NCBI GenBank assembly: GCA_017556145.1
Contig: JAFZCU010000211.1
Location: 1-38,419 of the forward strand
DNA length: 38,419 nucleotides
Direction of reading: 5' to 3'
From: Prevotella sp.
GTDB taxonomy: Bacteria; Bacteroidota; Bacteroidia; Bacteroidales; Bacteroidaceae
Shown: in pieces, positions 23,363 through 33,543 of the stretch
Position numbering within the stretch: position 1 is the first letter of the stretch
Layout: each line of letters begins with the position of its first letter
Translations under genes and position numbers: made by a program
The notes under the pieces: model-generated
Databases searched by the model: none
Told to the model about the DNA's origin: nothing
Seen by the model: the letters and a program-made list of their open reading frames with translations, nothing else

Positions 23363-25645
23363 ATGAGAAAGTTTATAATTTTCATTTGTTGTATATCATT
23401 CAGCCCTATGCTTGCCCAACAGTTGCCAAAGTATCTTGATGAAAACATCCCTGTAGAGCAGCGTATCGACGATGCCCTGAGCCGGATGACGCTCGATGAG
23501 AAGATTGCGGTGATCCATGCGCAGTCGAAGTTCTCGAGTCCTGGCGTGAAGCGCCTTGGCTTCCCCGACCTCTGGACGGACGATGGTCCTCACGGTGTGC
23601 GTCCTGACGTGCTCTGGGACGAGTGGGTACAGGCTGGACAGACCAATGATTCATGTGTGGCCTTCCCTGCCCTCACCTGTCTGGCAGCCACTTGGAATCC
23701 CGAGATGGCATCACTCTACGGCACATCGTTGGCAGAAGAGGCACTCTACCGCAACAAAAGCGTGATCCTCGGTCCTGGTGTGAACATCAACCGTACCCCG
23801 CTGGGAGGCCGTAACTTTGAGTACATGGGCGAAGACCCTTACCTGGCCTCACAGATGGTGGTGCCCTACGTTCGGGGACTGCAGTCGAAGGGTGTGGCGT
23901 CGTGTGTGAAGCACTATGCCCTCAACAACGATGAGGAGTACCGTCATCAGGTGAATGTCATCGTCAGCGACCGTGCCCTCCACGAAATCTACCTGCCAGC
24001 CTTCCGTGCTGCTGTGCAGGAAGGTGGTGCCTGGGCCATCATGGGTGCCTACAACCTCTACAAAGACCAACACAATTGTCATAATAACATCCTCCTGAAC
24101 AAGATCCTGAAGCATGACTGGGGCTTCGATGGCGTGGTCATCAGCGACTGGGGCGGCTGTCACAACACTGAGGAAGCTGTCACCAACGGCCTCGACCTCG
24201 AGTTCGGCACATGGACCGATGGTCTGACGATGGGACGTACCAATGCCTACGACAGCTATCACATGGCGGAGGCCTATAAACGCCTCATCAAAGAAGGGAA
24301 GTTCACCACGAAGGAACTGGATGAAAAAGTGCGCCGTGTATTGCGTCTGTTCTATCGCACCACAATGAACAAGAACAAACCCTATGGATTCCTTTGTTCC
24401 GAAGCCCACTACGCTGCCGCACGGAAGATTGCACAGGAAGGCATTGTGTTGTTGAAAAATGAAGGAGTCAGGAGACAGGAGTCAGAAGACAGGAGTCAGA
24501 AGGCTGCGCCTTTGCTGCCGCTGGATAAGTCAAAAGCACAGCGCATCCTTGTGGTGGGCGAGAACGCCATCAAGATGATGACCGTAGGTGGTGGATCATC
24601 TTCCCTCAAGGTCCAGCACGAGATCCTCCCCCTCGACGGGTTAAGTGAAAAGTTAAAAGTGAATAGTGAAAAATTTGCTACCGCTATCGATTATGCCCGT
24701 GGCTACGTGGGCGACACCATCCAGAGCTTCGACGGTGTGACTGTAGGCCGCAGCCTCCGCGAGAGCCGCTCACAGGCCGAACTCACTGCCGAGGCAGTAG
24801 AGAAGGCCAAGCAGGCCGATGTCGTCATCTTCTTCGGTGGCCTGAACAAGAGCGACTTCCAGGACTGCGAAGGTCATGACCGTAAGCAGTACGACCTGCC
24901 CTATGGTCAGAACGAACTCATCGAGGCACTCGTGGCTGCGAATCCCCGTCTGGTATATGTCAATATCAGCGGCAATGCCGTCGCCATGCCGTGGGCCGAT
25001 AAGGTGCCGGCCATCTTACAGGGGTGGTTCCTCGGTTCAGAGGCCGGCAATGCCATTGCCGATGTCCTCTTCGGCGATGCCAATCCCTCCGGAAAGCTGC
25101 CCTACACCTGGTACCAGCAGCTCGACGACTGTGGGGCGCACGCTTTGAAGGCTTTCCCTGGCACCTGGCGCGACGACTACAAAATCATCGACGAGGAATA
25201 TAAGGAGGACATCTATGTCGGTTACCGTTGGGCTGACAAACAGAAAATCCGTCCGCTCTTTGCCTTTGGCCATGGCCTCAGCTACACCACCTTTAAAATA
25301 GGCAAGGCCACTGCCGACAAGCAAGAACTGACGACAGATGACAAGATTACCTTCACTGTACCCATTACGAATACTGGCACTGTGGCTGGTGCTGAAACCA
25401 TCCAACTCTATGTCAACGATCTTCAGAGTTCAGTTGAGCGTCCTATCAAGGAACTCAAAGCTTTCCGCAAGGTCTTCCTTGAGCCGGGCGAGACCCAGCA
25501 GGTATCGCTTACTCTTGACAAGAGCGCCCTTAGCTTCTACGACGATCAGACAGGCCAGTGGACGGCTGAGCCTGGCGAATTCAAGGCCCTCATAGGAACA
25601 TCATCAAAAAACATCGTTAGTGATTATAAGTTTAGATTAAAGTAA
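23363..25645 (+). CDS. GH3 beta-glucosidase, secreted
   Basis: ATG 23363 gives 760 residues; an upstream in-frame TTG lies inside a 9-base repeat and is less likely. The signal peptide is MRKFIIFICCISFSPMLAQ. The N-terminal GH3 barrel shows WTDDGPHGVR, GPGVNINRTPLGGRNFEYMGEDP (split here by residue limits into its two halves GPGVNINRTPLGG and RNFEYMGEDP), CVKHYALN and the nucleophile Asp262 in VVISDWGG. The second domain has IFFGGLNKSDFQDCEGHDR, and a fibronectin III-like domain closes the protein (about 665-755). It should release glucose from beta-glucan oligosaccharides in the periplasm. Two low-complexity insertions, GVRRQESEDRSQ and LSEKLKVNSEKFA, are encoded by heptad arrays near the junction of the two catalytic domains. 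Confidence 0.94.
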   Translation: MRKFIIFICCISFSPMLAQQLPKYLDENIPVEQRIDDALSRMTLDEKIAVIHAQSKFSSPGVKRLGFPDLWTDDGPHGVRPDVLWDEWVQAGQTNDSCVAFPALTCLAATWNPEMASLYGTSLAEEALYRNKSVILGPGVNINRTPLGGRNFEYMGEDPYLASQMVVPYVRGLQSKGVASCVKHYALNNDEEYRHQVNVIVSDRALHEIYLPAFRAAVQEGGAWAIMGAYNLYKDQHNCHNNILLNKILKHDWGFDGVVISDWGGCHNTEEAVTNGLDLEFGTWTDGLTMGRTNAYDSYHMAEAYKRLIKEGKFTTKELDEKVRRVLRLFYRTTMNKNKPYGFLCSEAHYAAARKIAQEGIVLLKNEGVRRQESEDRSQKAAPLLPLDKSKAQRILVVGENAIKMMTVGGGSSSLKVQHEILPLDGLSEKLKVNSEKFATAIDYARGYVGDTIQSFDGVTVGRSLRESRSQAELTAEAVEKAKQADVVIFFGGLNKSDFQDCEGHDRKQYDLPYGQNELIEALVAANPRLVYVNISGNAVAMPWADKVPAILQGWFLGSEAGNAIADVLFGDANPSGKLPYTWYQQLDDCGAHALKAFPGTWRDDYKIIDEEYKEDIYVGYRWADKQKIRPLFAFGHGLSYTTFKIGKATADKQELTTDDKITFTVPITNTGTVAGAETIQLYVNDLQSSVERPIKELKAFRKVFLEPGETQQVSLTLDKSALSFYDDQTGQWTAEPGEFKALIGTSSKNIVSDYKFRLK
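24464..24505. repeat. Heptad array inside the GH3 gene (GGAGTCA family)
   Basis: GGAGTCA occurs three times, alternating with GGAGACA and GAAGACA, followed by a diverged unit. It encodes GVRRQESEDRSQK, a hydrophilic insertion between the two catalytic domains. The reverse complement resembles the M28 array at 10461. Confidence 0.85.
24640..24674. repeat. Second heptad array inside the GH3 gene (GTGAAAA family)
   Basis: GTTAAGT, GAAAAGT, TAAAAGT, GAATAGT and GAAAAAT are in tandem and encode LSEKLKVNSEKF. A pure GAAAAGT array would contain a TGA stop; the base changes here remove it. Confidence 0.8.
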
Positions 25646-25690
25646 TGAATTAGTTAGTTAGTAATTGTTTTTTCATCGGAACACAACGTC

Positions 25691-25725
25691 AAGAAGCCGG
25701 ACTCTGTGAAGAATCCGGCTTTCTC
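25691..25725. terminator. Hairpin terminator between GH3 and GH97
   Basis: AAGCCGGA (25694-25701) pairs with TCCGGCTT (25714-25721) around a 12-base loop, followed by TTC. It lies in the 128-base gap between convergent genes, and the symmetric arms could stop transcription from both sides. Confidence 0.65.
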
Positions 25726-25773
25726 ATGAATCAGAGTCTCATCCCTCACATTTTCTTCGGGATGGGTTAGATG

Positions 25774-28050
<2,277 letters not shown>

Positions 28051-28053
28051 TTA

Positions 28054-28081
28054 ATTATGCATTGTACATTGTGCATTATTT
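28054..28081. repeat. Heptad array between GH77 and GH97 (ATTGTGC family)
   Basis: ATTATGC, ATTGTAC, ATTGTGC and ATTATTT are in tandem. They cover part of the 37-base gap and reach into the GH77 stop codon. The complement matches the array in the GH97 signal peptide. Confidence 0.75.
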
Positions 28082-30514
28082 TCGTCCGCTTTGTATAATT
28101 AATGTGCTGATTTCGTTATTCAGTTCATCTGCCTTCAATAGCTGCTCGATGGTAAGATGCATACGATAACGCCAATAATGACGGGGATTGGCGGGGATAT
28201 TGATGCGCTCGGCATTTTCATCAGGCAGACGACGCTTCTCGTCGATGCTCATCCAATCCTGGAAAGAAATGAGACAGAGCATGGAGGGCGAGGTAAGATG
28301 ACGGCTCACGATGTCCTTGGCCAGCCAGCCTGGCAACGGACGGGGTGCAGCACCACCACGACGCAACGTCGTGTTGTAATAAGTCTGAGAACGCTCTTCG
28401 TCTTCATCCCACCACTGACGCAACGTGGCCATATCATGGGTGGAGATGGTGTCGACAGAGCGGTAAGGATTATGCGACAGCTTACCAAAGCGTGTAGTCG
28501 GGTCTTTCGGCATCGACTGGATTTCGAGCGAAAGGATTCGCAATTCATTCATCACCCAAGGCACACAATCGGGCACCATACCAAGGTCCTCCGCACAAAC
28601 GAGCATTCGGGTGGCCTGTACCAGTTTCGGCAACTTCTTCATAGCCTCCGTATACCAAAACTGATTGTTGCGACGATAGAAATAATCATTGTAGAGCTGA
28701 TTGAAACAATACTTCTGCTCTTCATCAAGTTGCTGGTAAGCCTCCTGATACTGCACGGCAATACGCGGATGCCAGCGATCGTTGCGTTTGTGGTCGACGA
28801 GGAACAGTCCTTCGTTAAATGCCACACCATAGGCCTCAATCTCTTCACGACTCAGTCCGAGAGCTGGCGAGAACTGACCCATCAGACCTGACTTATAAGG
28901 CACGGGAATCTCCCAGATGCGGAAGAAGCCAAGTACATGATCGATACGATAGGCATCGAAATACTCTGCCATCTTACGGAAGCGGCGCACCCACCAAGAG
29001 CAGCCATCCTTGAGCATCTCGTCCCAGTTGTAGGTGGGGAAGCCCCAGTTCTGGCCGTCGGCAGAGAACGCATCAGGCGGCGCACCAGCCTGACCATTGA
29101 GGTTGAAATACTTCGGCTCAATCCAAGCCTCAACGCCATCACGACTGATGCCGATGGGAATGTCACCTTTTAAGATGACGCGATGGGCACGGGCATGGGC
29201 ATGGGCCTCACGCATCTGTGCATCGAGATTGTACTGCACATAATACCAGAACTGCAGTTCCTTCTTACCTTTGAACGTGGATTTCTGCGTACTCTGCAAG
29301 GTGGCATCCTTCGGCCATTCCGAGAAGGTGGCTGTGCCGTAGAGGTCGCGGAAATAACAGAAGGCGGCATAAGGCACCAGCCACTCCTTGTTCTGCTCGA
29401 AGAATTTCTTATAACTCTCACGACGTTGCACACCGGCCCACTCCTGTGCAAAAATCGCACGCAGGTAGTCCATCTTGGCGGTGAACATCCGTTCGTAGTC
29501 AATCTGTGGCAGGGCATTCAACTCCTGACGCAGAGTCTCGAAAGATTGGCGCTTGGCCTCATCCTTAAGAGGCGGCAACTGACGAAAGTCAGTATATTGC
29601 GGATGGAGGGCGTAGATACTGATACTATTGTAGGGATAGCTGTCCTGCCAGGTGTGCGTCATATTGGTATCGGTGATGGGCAGCACCTGAAGCACGCGCT
29701 GTTTTGTCTTGTCGCACCAGTCGATCATCAGTTTCAGGTCACCGAAGTCTCCCACACCGAAACTACCCTCACTGCGGAGTGAGAAGATGGGGATAACCGT
29801 TCCAGCTGCCTTCCACGGGTAGACGGGGAAATAAGCCTGTGTCAGTTCATAGACAACTACCTCGCCCAGTTCGATGTCGGGCAGAGTGACCGTACGGTTT
29901 ATGCCGTTCTCCCATAACGGCGTCACATCCGTTTCATCAAGCGCCACAAACTTAAACTCAAAGGTCTGAGGTAGTTTGTCGGCATTCAGGCTGACAACCC
30001 ACTCATTACTCTCGTGCTCAGTCATGTTCAGGGCATGCTTGGCTTCCCAGTTACCCAAGGCTTCACCACCACCGATGATGGCCAGTCGCTCATTGGCGCG
30101 CAGTTGTGGAGCACGTACTTTCAGACGAACAGTCCTGCCATACTCCTGTTGCTCACTCATCTTGCGTTTGCGGGCAGCCACACACTCTGTCATGGCAGAG
30201 GAATACATATAACTGTCCTCCGGAATGTCAATCCAATGGTCGTAGATAGTATATCGGATACCCCTGATAGCGGCAAACTCCAGACGATGAGGTTCTGTGA
30301 GCCACTCATGACGCGTTTCCTGATCTCCACGATAAACACTATAGTAATAGTCCGCATAGACACTCGCCTTCATGGTCTTATTTAATTCACAAGTCCAATG
30401 AAGGCCATCAAGAGTAGACATCTTGTGCTGCTCTGTTTTCTTCTCTGAAAGAATGTTCAGTACCAGTTCTTCACCGAACGTAGTCTGATACTCCAGGTTA
30501 AATTGTAGCTTCAT
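28076..30514 (-). CDS. malQ: 4-alpha-glucanotransferase, GH77, with N-terminal CBM20 pair
   Basis: The 812-residue protein has no signal peptide (MKLQFNLEYQTTFGEELVL), so it is cytoplasmic. Two CBM20-type starch-binding modules occupy about residues 1-105 and 120-230 (the second with GGGEALGNWEAKHALNM). The GH77 barrel starts near 240 with GTVIPIFSLRSEGSFGVGDF. Catalytic residues are the nucleophile Asp525 in YRIDHVLGFFR, Glu642 in VCAEDLGMVP, and the Asp of ISTHDMATLRQWW. It transfers alpha-1,4-glucan segments between maltodextrins and releases glucose. The CBM-bearing form is common in Bacteroidota and resembles plant DPE2. It follows SemiSWEET by 39 bases and precedes GH97. Confidence 0.95.
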   Translation of the reverse strand: MKLQFNLEYQTTFGEELVLNILSEKKTEQHKMSTLDGLHWTCELNKTMKASVYADYYYSVYRGDQETRHEWLTEPHRLEFAAIRGIRYTIYDHWIDIPEDSYMYSSAMTECVAARKRKMSEQQEYGRTVRLKVRAPQLRANERLAIIGGGEALGNWEAKHALNMTEHESNEWVVSLNADKLPQTFEFKFVALDETDVTPLWENGINRTVTLPDIELGEVVVYELTQAYFPVYPWKAAGTVIPIFSLRSEGSFGVGDFGDLKLMIDWCDKTKQRVLQVLPITDTNMTHTWQDSYPYNSISIYALHPQYTDFRQLPPLKDEAKRQSFETLRQELNALPQIDYERMFTAKMDYLRAIFAQEWAGVQRRESYKKFFEQNKEWLVPYAAFCYFRDLYGTATFSEWPKDATLQSTQKSTFKGKKELQFWYYVQYNLDAQMREAHAHARAHRVILKGDIPIGISRDGVEAWIEPKYFNLNGQAGAPPDAFSADGQNWGFPTYNWDEMLKDGCSWWVRRFRKMAEYFDAYRIDHVLGFFRIWEIPVPYKSGLMGQFSPALGLSREEIEAYGVAFNEGLFLVDHKRNDRWHPRIAVQYQEAYQQLDEEQKYCFNQLYNDYFYRRNNQFWYTEAMKKLPKLVQATRMLVCAEDLGMVPDCVPWVMNELRILSLEIQSMPKDPTTRFGKLSHNPYRSVDTISTHDMATLRQWWDEDEERSQTYYNTTLRRGGAAPRPLPGWLAKDIVSRHLTSPSMLCLISFQDWMSIDEKRRLPDENAERINIPANPRHYWRYRMHLTIEQLLKADELNNEISTLIIQSGRK

Positions 30515-30553
30515 AGATATATTGAAAATAGTTGATGCAATCGGTTGCGCTTG

Positions 30554-30841
30554 TTATTTCTTCTTAATATAATCATTATAGACCTTGATGGCAAAAATGA
30601 TGACACAGCATGTGGTGGTGATAAGATTCGTGATGAACAGGGCCCATAGCGGCTCTGGCTGATGGGAGATGCCCTGAAGCATGAAGCAGGCGCCACCAAC
30701 ACCCATCATGAGGAAAGTAGGGAGCGCTATGCCCTCGGTATCACGCGTACGGATGGTATAAATGGCCTGGGGCAGATAACCCAGAATCATCGTAATGCTG
30801 GCCAACCAGCCACATATCTCAAAAAACGTGCTTTGTTCCAT
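30554..30841 (-). CDS. SemiSWEET-type PQ-loop sugar transporter
   Basis: This 95-residue protein has three hydrophobic segments at about 5-27, 37-57 and 65-87. The PQ motif at Pro24-Gln25 (ILGYLPQAIYTIRTRDTEGI) is followed by the typical T-x-G-I/L turn before the second helix. These match bacterial SemiSWEETs, which dimerise to pass sugars such as glucose or sucrose down their gradient across the inner membrane. It lies between the MFS transporter (21-base gap) and GH77 (39-base gap). In a maltodextrin operon it may move glucose, but that is an inference. PnuC-type vitamin transporters are longer and do not fit. Confidence 0.88.
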   Translation of the reverse strand: MEQSTFFEICGWLASITMILGYLPQAIYTIRTRDTEGIALPTFLMMGVGGACFMLQGISHQPEPLWALFITNLITTTCCVIIFAIKVYNDYIKKK

Positions 30842-30862
30842 AACTATAAACTAAACAATAAA

Positions 30863-32191
30863 CTACTTTTTCACTTTGATAACAAAGACGCAGGCTGAAG
30901 CAATCAGGAAACTGACACCTGCTACAATCATCATCGACGACTGATGGTGGCCGATAAGTGAGAGGATGGCACCGCCACAGATAGCCGCTACAATCTGTGG
31001 AATGCAGATGGTGCCGTTGAACAATCCCAGATAAGCCCCCATGTGACCATAGCCCTGCAGGGCATTCGTCACAAAGGTGAACGGCATCGCCAACATCGCA
31101 GCCCAGGCACAGCCGATCATCAGGAAGGGCACGAACTGCAGATACTGGTCATGGATATAAGGCACCATCACAAAGCCGATGGCACCAATCACCAAACTCA
31201 ACGAATAAGCCACCTTCGTGTTCTTGAACTGCGGGAGCAGAGCTGCCCACACAACAGAACCTACAGCCTGCACGGCAAAGAGGATACCCACCCAGTTTCC
31301 AGCTTCCTGAAAAGCCTCGCTGGCGGGGTCGGTGGTATTCCAAACCACCTCGGCAATGGCACCTGTAGTATAGTTCCACATATAAAGCATCGCTGCCCAA
31401 CTGAAGAACTGCACCAGTCCAACCTTCCAGAAAGTGGAGGGGGCATTCTTTAGCAGCGTAATCCAGTTGCCAGAATCCTCTGTTTTATCGGAGTTTTCCG
31501 AATACTCCGAGTCTTCAGATCTGCCATTATACTCCGCATACTCCTGCGGATTCCACTCCTTCACCTTCGATGTAGTGTAGATGACGCACAGGATTAGAAT
31601 AGCCGCACCAATATAAAATGACCAGATGACAGAATCAGGCACCACACCCTTCTCAGCAACATTGCTGATACCGATAAACGTGAAGACAAACGGGAACACA
31701 TAACCCATCACGCTTCCTGCATTGCAGAGGAACGACTGGATACTGTAAGCCTTGGCCTTCTGCTTCTCGTTGACCATATCGCCCACCAGCATCTTAAACG
31801 GCTGCATAGCCATGTTGATACTCGTATCGAGGAACATCAGGGCGATGAGTCCGAACATCATGGCAGCACTGATAGTGAGGCCTAAGGAACCGGAATTCGG
31901 CAACAGACACATCACTAAGACAGCCACAGCCGCACCCACGAACAGATAAGGGATACGACGACCGAAGCGGGTCCAGGTCTTATCACTCAGTGTTCCGACA
32001 ATCGGTTGCACGAGAATACCCATTAAAGGGGGCAAAATCCAGAAATAACTGAGGTTGTGCGGGTCTGCGCCCAACGTGGCGAAGATACGCGAAATGTTTG
32101 CACTCTGCAGGGCATAGGCAATCTGCACACCAAAGAATCCGAAACTCAGATTCCATAAATTCCAAAAACTTAAATCCGGCTTTTGTTTCAT
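30863..32191 (-). CDS. MFS sugar transporter (maltose/SLC45-like)
   Basis: This 442-residue inner-membrane protein has about twelve membrane segments and begins MKQKPDLSFWNLWNLSFGFFG. The motif GTLSDKTWTRFGRRIPY after helix 2 is the MFS loop as seen in glycoside/sucrose/maltose transporters of the GPH or SLC45 kind. The central loop at about 212-242 is very acidic (SEDSEYSENSDKTEDSGN) and is encoded by 9-base repeats. It follows LacI by 19 bases, with SemiSWEET, GH77 and GH97 after it, so maltose or maltodextrin import is the likely job. Exact substrate is not shown by the sequence. Confidence 0.9.
   Translation of the reverse strand: MKQKPDLSFWNLWNLSFGFFGVQIAYALQSANISRIFATLGADPHNLSYFWILPPLMGILVQPIVGTLSDKTWTRFGRRIPYLFVGAAVAVLVMCLLPNSGSLGLTISAAMMFGLIALMFLDTSINMAMQPFKMLVGDMVNEKQKAKAYSIQSFLCNAGSVMGYVFPFVFTFIGISNVAEKGVVPDSVIWSFYIGAAILILCVIYTTSKVKEWNPQEYAEYNGRSEDSEYSENSDKTEDSGNWITLLKNAPSTFWKVGLVQFFSWAAMLYMWNYTTGAIAEVVWNTTDPASEAFQEAGNWVGILFAVQAVGSVVWAALLPQFKNTKVAYSLSLVIGAIGFVMVPYIHDQYLQFVPFLMIGCAWAAMLAMPFTFVTNALQGYGHMGAYLGLFNGTICIPQIVAAICGGAILSLIGHHQSSMMIVAGVSFLIASACVFVIKVKK
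31475..31519. repeat. Five 9-base units inside the MFS gene
   Basis: Units of the type (A/G)TNCTCCGA on the plus strand are in tandem and encode SED-SEY-SEN-SDK-TED in the central cytoplasmic loop (residues 225-239). The ACTCCGA core also makes up the 9-base array in the pullulanase gene. Confidence 0.7.
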
Positions 32192-32210
32192 ATCTTTTAC
32201 CTTTTAACCA

Positions 32211-33278
32211 TTATCTCGTTGTTCCGCGGATGATGAGACGGGTACGGACGACGCGTTTCTCAACCTTTTCTAATGGTGAGAGTCCCTCCACCTTGTCGAT
32301 CAGGATCTCAGCAGCCTCCTCGCCCACCAGATGACCACGTTGTTCTATCGTCGTCAGCATCGGGTCGCAGGCGATGGCTCGTTGACCATTCGTGAAACCA
32401 CAGATGCTAATCTCGTCGGGCACCTTAAAGCCTGCCCGCTTCACAGTATAGAGGATACCGATAGCTGTGTCATCGTTGACAGCAAAGAAACCATCAGGCC
32501 GATGGTCAAGCGACAACATCTCCGGCGTGATTGACTCTGCCTCCGCCCGATTATCACAGATACGTACAATGGATTCATCAACGGCTAGACCATGCTTCAA
32601 AAGAGCGTCCTTATAGCCATTATAACGGTTCTTCGAGATTTCCAACTGCATTGGCCCCCCATAGAAGGCGACGCGCTGACAACCAGTCTCTATCAGATGA
32701 GTCACAGCATTATAGGCTCCCATGTAGTCATCGACTACCACACGACTGGCATTTACGCCCGTACATATTCTATCACAAAACACCAACGGAATACCGGCAT
32801 CTATCAGTTTCTGGTAATGTTCATAGTTACGTGTTTCCTTGGCTTGGGAGACAATCACACCGCAGACCTTACTGCGATGGAAATTCTCACAGATACGTAC
32901 TTCCTTCTCATATTTCTCATGGCTCAGTGACACCATGACATTATAGCCACGTGCCGAAGCCGCTTCTTCGATACCAGTAAGGATGGAAGAAAAATAATAA
33001 TGCGTTATTTCCGGTACAATAATACCAATCAAACGAAGCGGCATCACCTTGCTGTGGCGCAACGCCTCACCTACCGCATTAGGATAAAAATTATGTTCGC
33101 GCGCATACGTTTGAATTGCCTTACGACGCTCCTCACTGATACGAGGCGAATCCTTCAGTGCACGTGACACCGTCGCCACGGAAATACCGAATTCCCGAGC
33201 GATATCCTTCATTGTCAGTGGGCCTTTTTTCTCCATCATGTTGACTTTGTCTTCGTCCGTCACGACTCGGCCATTCAA
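32211..33278 (-). CDS. LacI-family transcriptional regulator of the starch locus
   Basis: This 355-residue protein has the LacI helix-turn-helix and hinge at about 23-75 (MKDIAREFGISVATVSRALK, then YPNAVGEALRH). The sugar-binding domain follows (LIGIIVPEITHYYFSSILTG, CDRICTGVNASRVVVDDYMG, DGFFAVNDDTAIGIL). The start is uncertain: ATG 33278 gives 355 residues, while ATG 33239 (MMEKKGPLTMKDIA) gives a more typical LacI N-terminus. It heads the minus-strand operon and lies opposite the second SusC, with a LacI-type operator in between, so it probably controls both directions in response to a starch-derived sugar. Whether it represses or activates cannot be read from the sequence. Confidence 0.93.
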   Translation of the reverse strand: MNGRVVTDEDKVNMMEKKGPLTMKDIAREFGISVATVSRALKDSPRISEERRKAIQTYAREHNFYPNAVGEALRHSKVMPLRLIGIIVPEITHYYFSSILTGIEEAASARGYNVMVSLSHEKYEKEVRICENFHRSKVCGVIVSQAKETRNYEHYQKLIDAGIPLVFCDRICTGVNASRVVVDDYMGAYNAVTHLIETGCQRVAFYGGPMQLEISKNRYNGYKDALLKHGLAVDESIVRICDNRAEAESITPEMLSLDHRPDGFFAVNDDTAIGILYTVKRAGFKVPDEISICGFTNGQRAIACDPMLTTIEQRGHLVGEEAAEILIDKVEGLSPLEKVEKRVVRTRLIIRGTTR

Positions 33279-33327
33279 GCGAGCTTGATGGCTCTCGCTG
33301 TTCCGTCCGTTTTTTAGTTTTCAAGTG

Positions 33328-33335
33328 CAAAGTTA
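33328..33335 (-). promoter_or_regulatory. -7 element of the LacI-MFS-SemiSWEET-GH77-GH97 operon
   Basis: On the minus strand TAACTTTG fits TAnnTTTG, 49 bases before ATG 33278. No TTTG is seen at the usual -33 distance; that stretch is taken up by a heptad array. Confidence 0.5.
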
Positions 33336-33337
33336 CT

Positions 33338-33365
33338 ACTTTTCACTATTCAGTATTCACTTTTC
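33338..33365. repeat. Heptad array in the starch control region
   Basis: ACTTTTC, ACTATTC, AGTATTC and ACTTTTC are in tandem. The complement (GAAAAGT) matches the array inside GH3 at 24640. It lies just upstream of the LacI -7 element, where the -33 element would be. Confidence 0.8.
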
Positions 33366-33389
33366 ATCATCAAAGTTGACATATATCAA

Positions 33390-33405
33390 TGCAAACGTTT
33401 ACGCA
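33390..33405. promoter_or_regulatory. Candidate LacI-family operator
   Basis: TGCAAACGTTTACGCA contains the central CG flanked by AAA/TTT, the usual LacI/CcpA-type half-sites (GNAANCG-NTTNC), and AAACGTTT is a perfect palindrome. It lies 53 bases upstream of the SusC -7 element and 55 bases beyond the LacI -7 element. Confidence 0.7.
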
Positions 33406-33457
33406 AGTCTAATAACGATTTTAAACAAAAAAAAGAATAATGAGGCGAAAAGATTCT

Positions 33458-33473
33458 TAATTTTGCACCGTCG
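33458..33473 (+). promoter_or_regulatory. Promoter -7 and start region of the starch SusC operon
   Basis: TAATTTTG followed by CACCGTCG is identical to 14907-14922 before the other SusC. No clear -33 element is found at the normal distance. The leader to ATG 33544 is about 65 bases. Confidence 0.7.
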
Positions 33474-33543
33474 GAATATGACTAACAACGAACGAAACGA
33501 CTAAAGTATAATTAAGTATATTGATTAACTCTAATTAAATGTA

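Noticed and set aside
25646-25773. Gap between GH3 and GH97 examined for a small gene
   Set aside because: Only the hairpin terminator and a short AGTT run are seen; no credible ORF.
28157-28891. Long plus-strand open frame (244 codons) opposite GH77
   Set aside because: Antisense shadow; GH77 motifs are continuous on the minus strand.
33478-33504. Eight-codon reading frame in the leader of the starch SusC (MTNNERND)
   Set aside because: Too short to support alone, no ribosome binding signal, and no counterpart in the other SusC leader.
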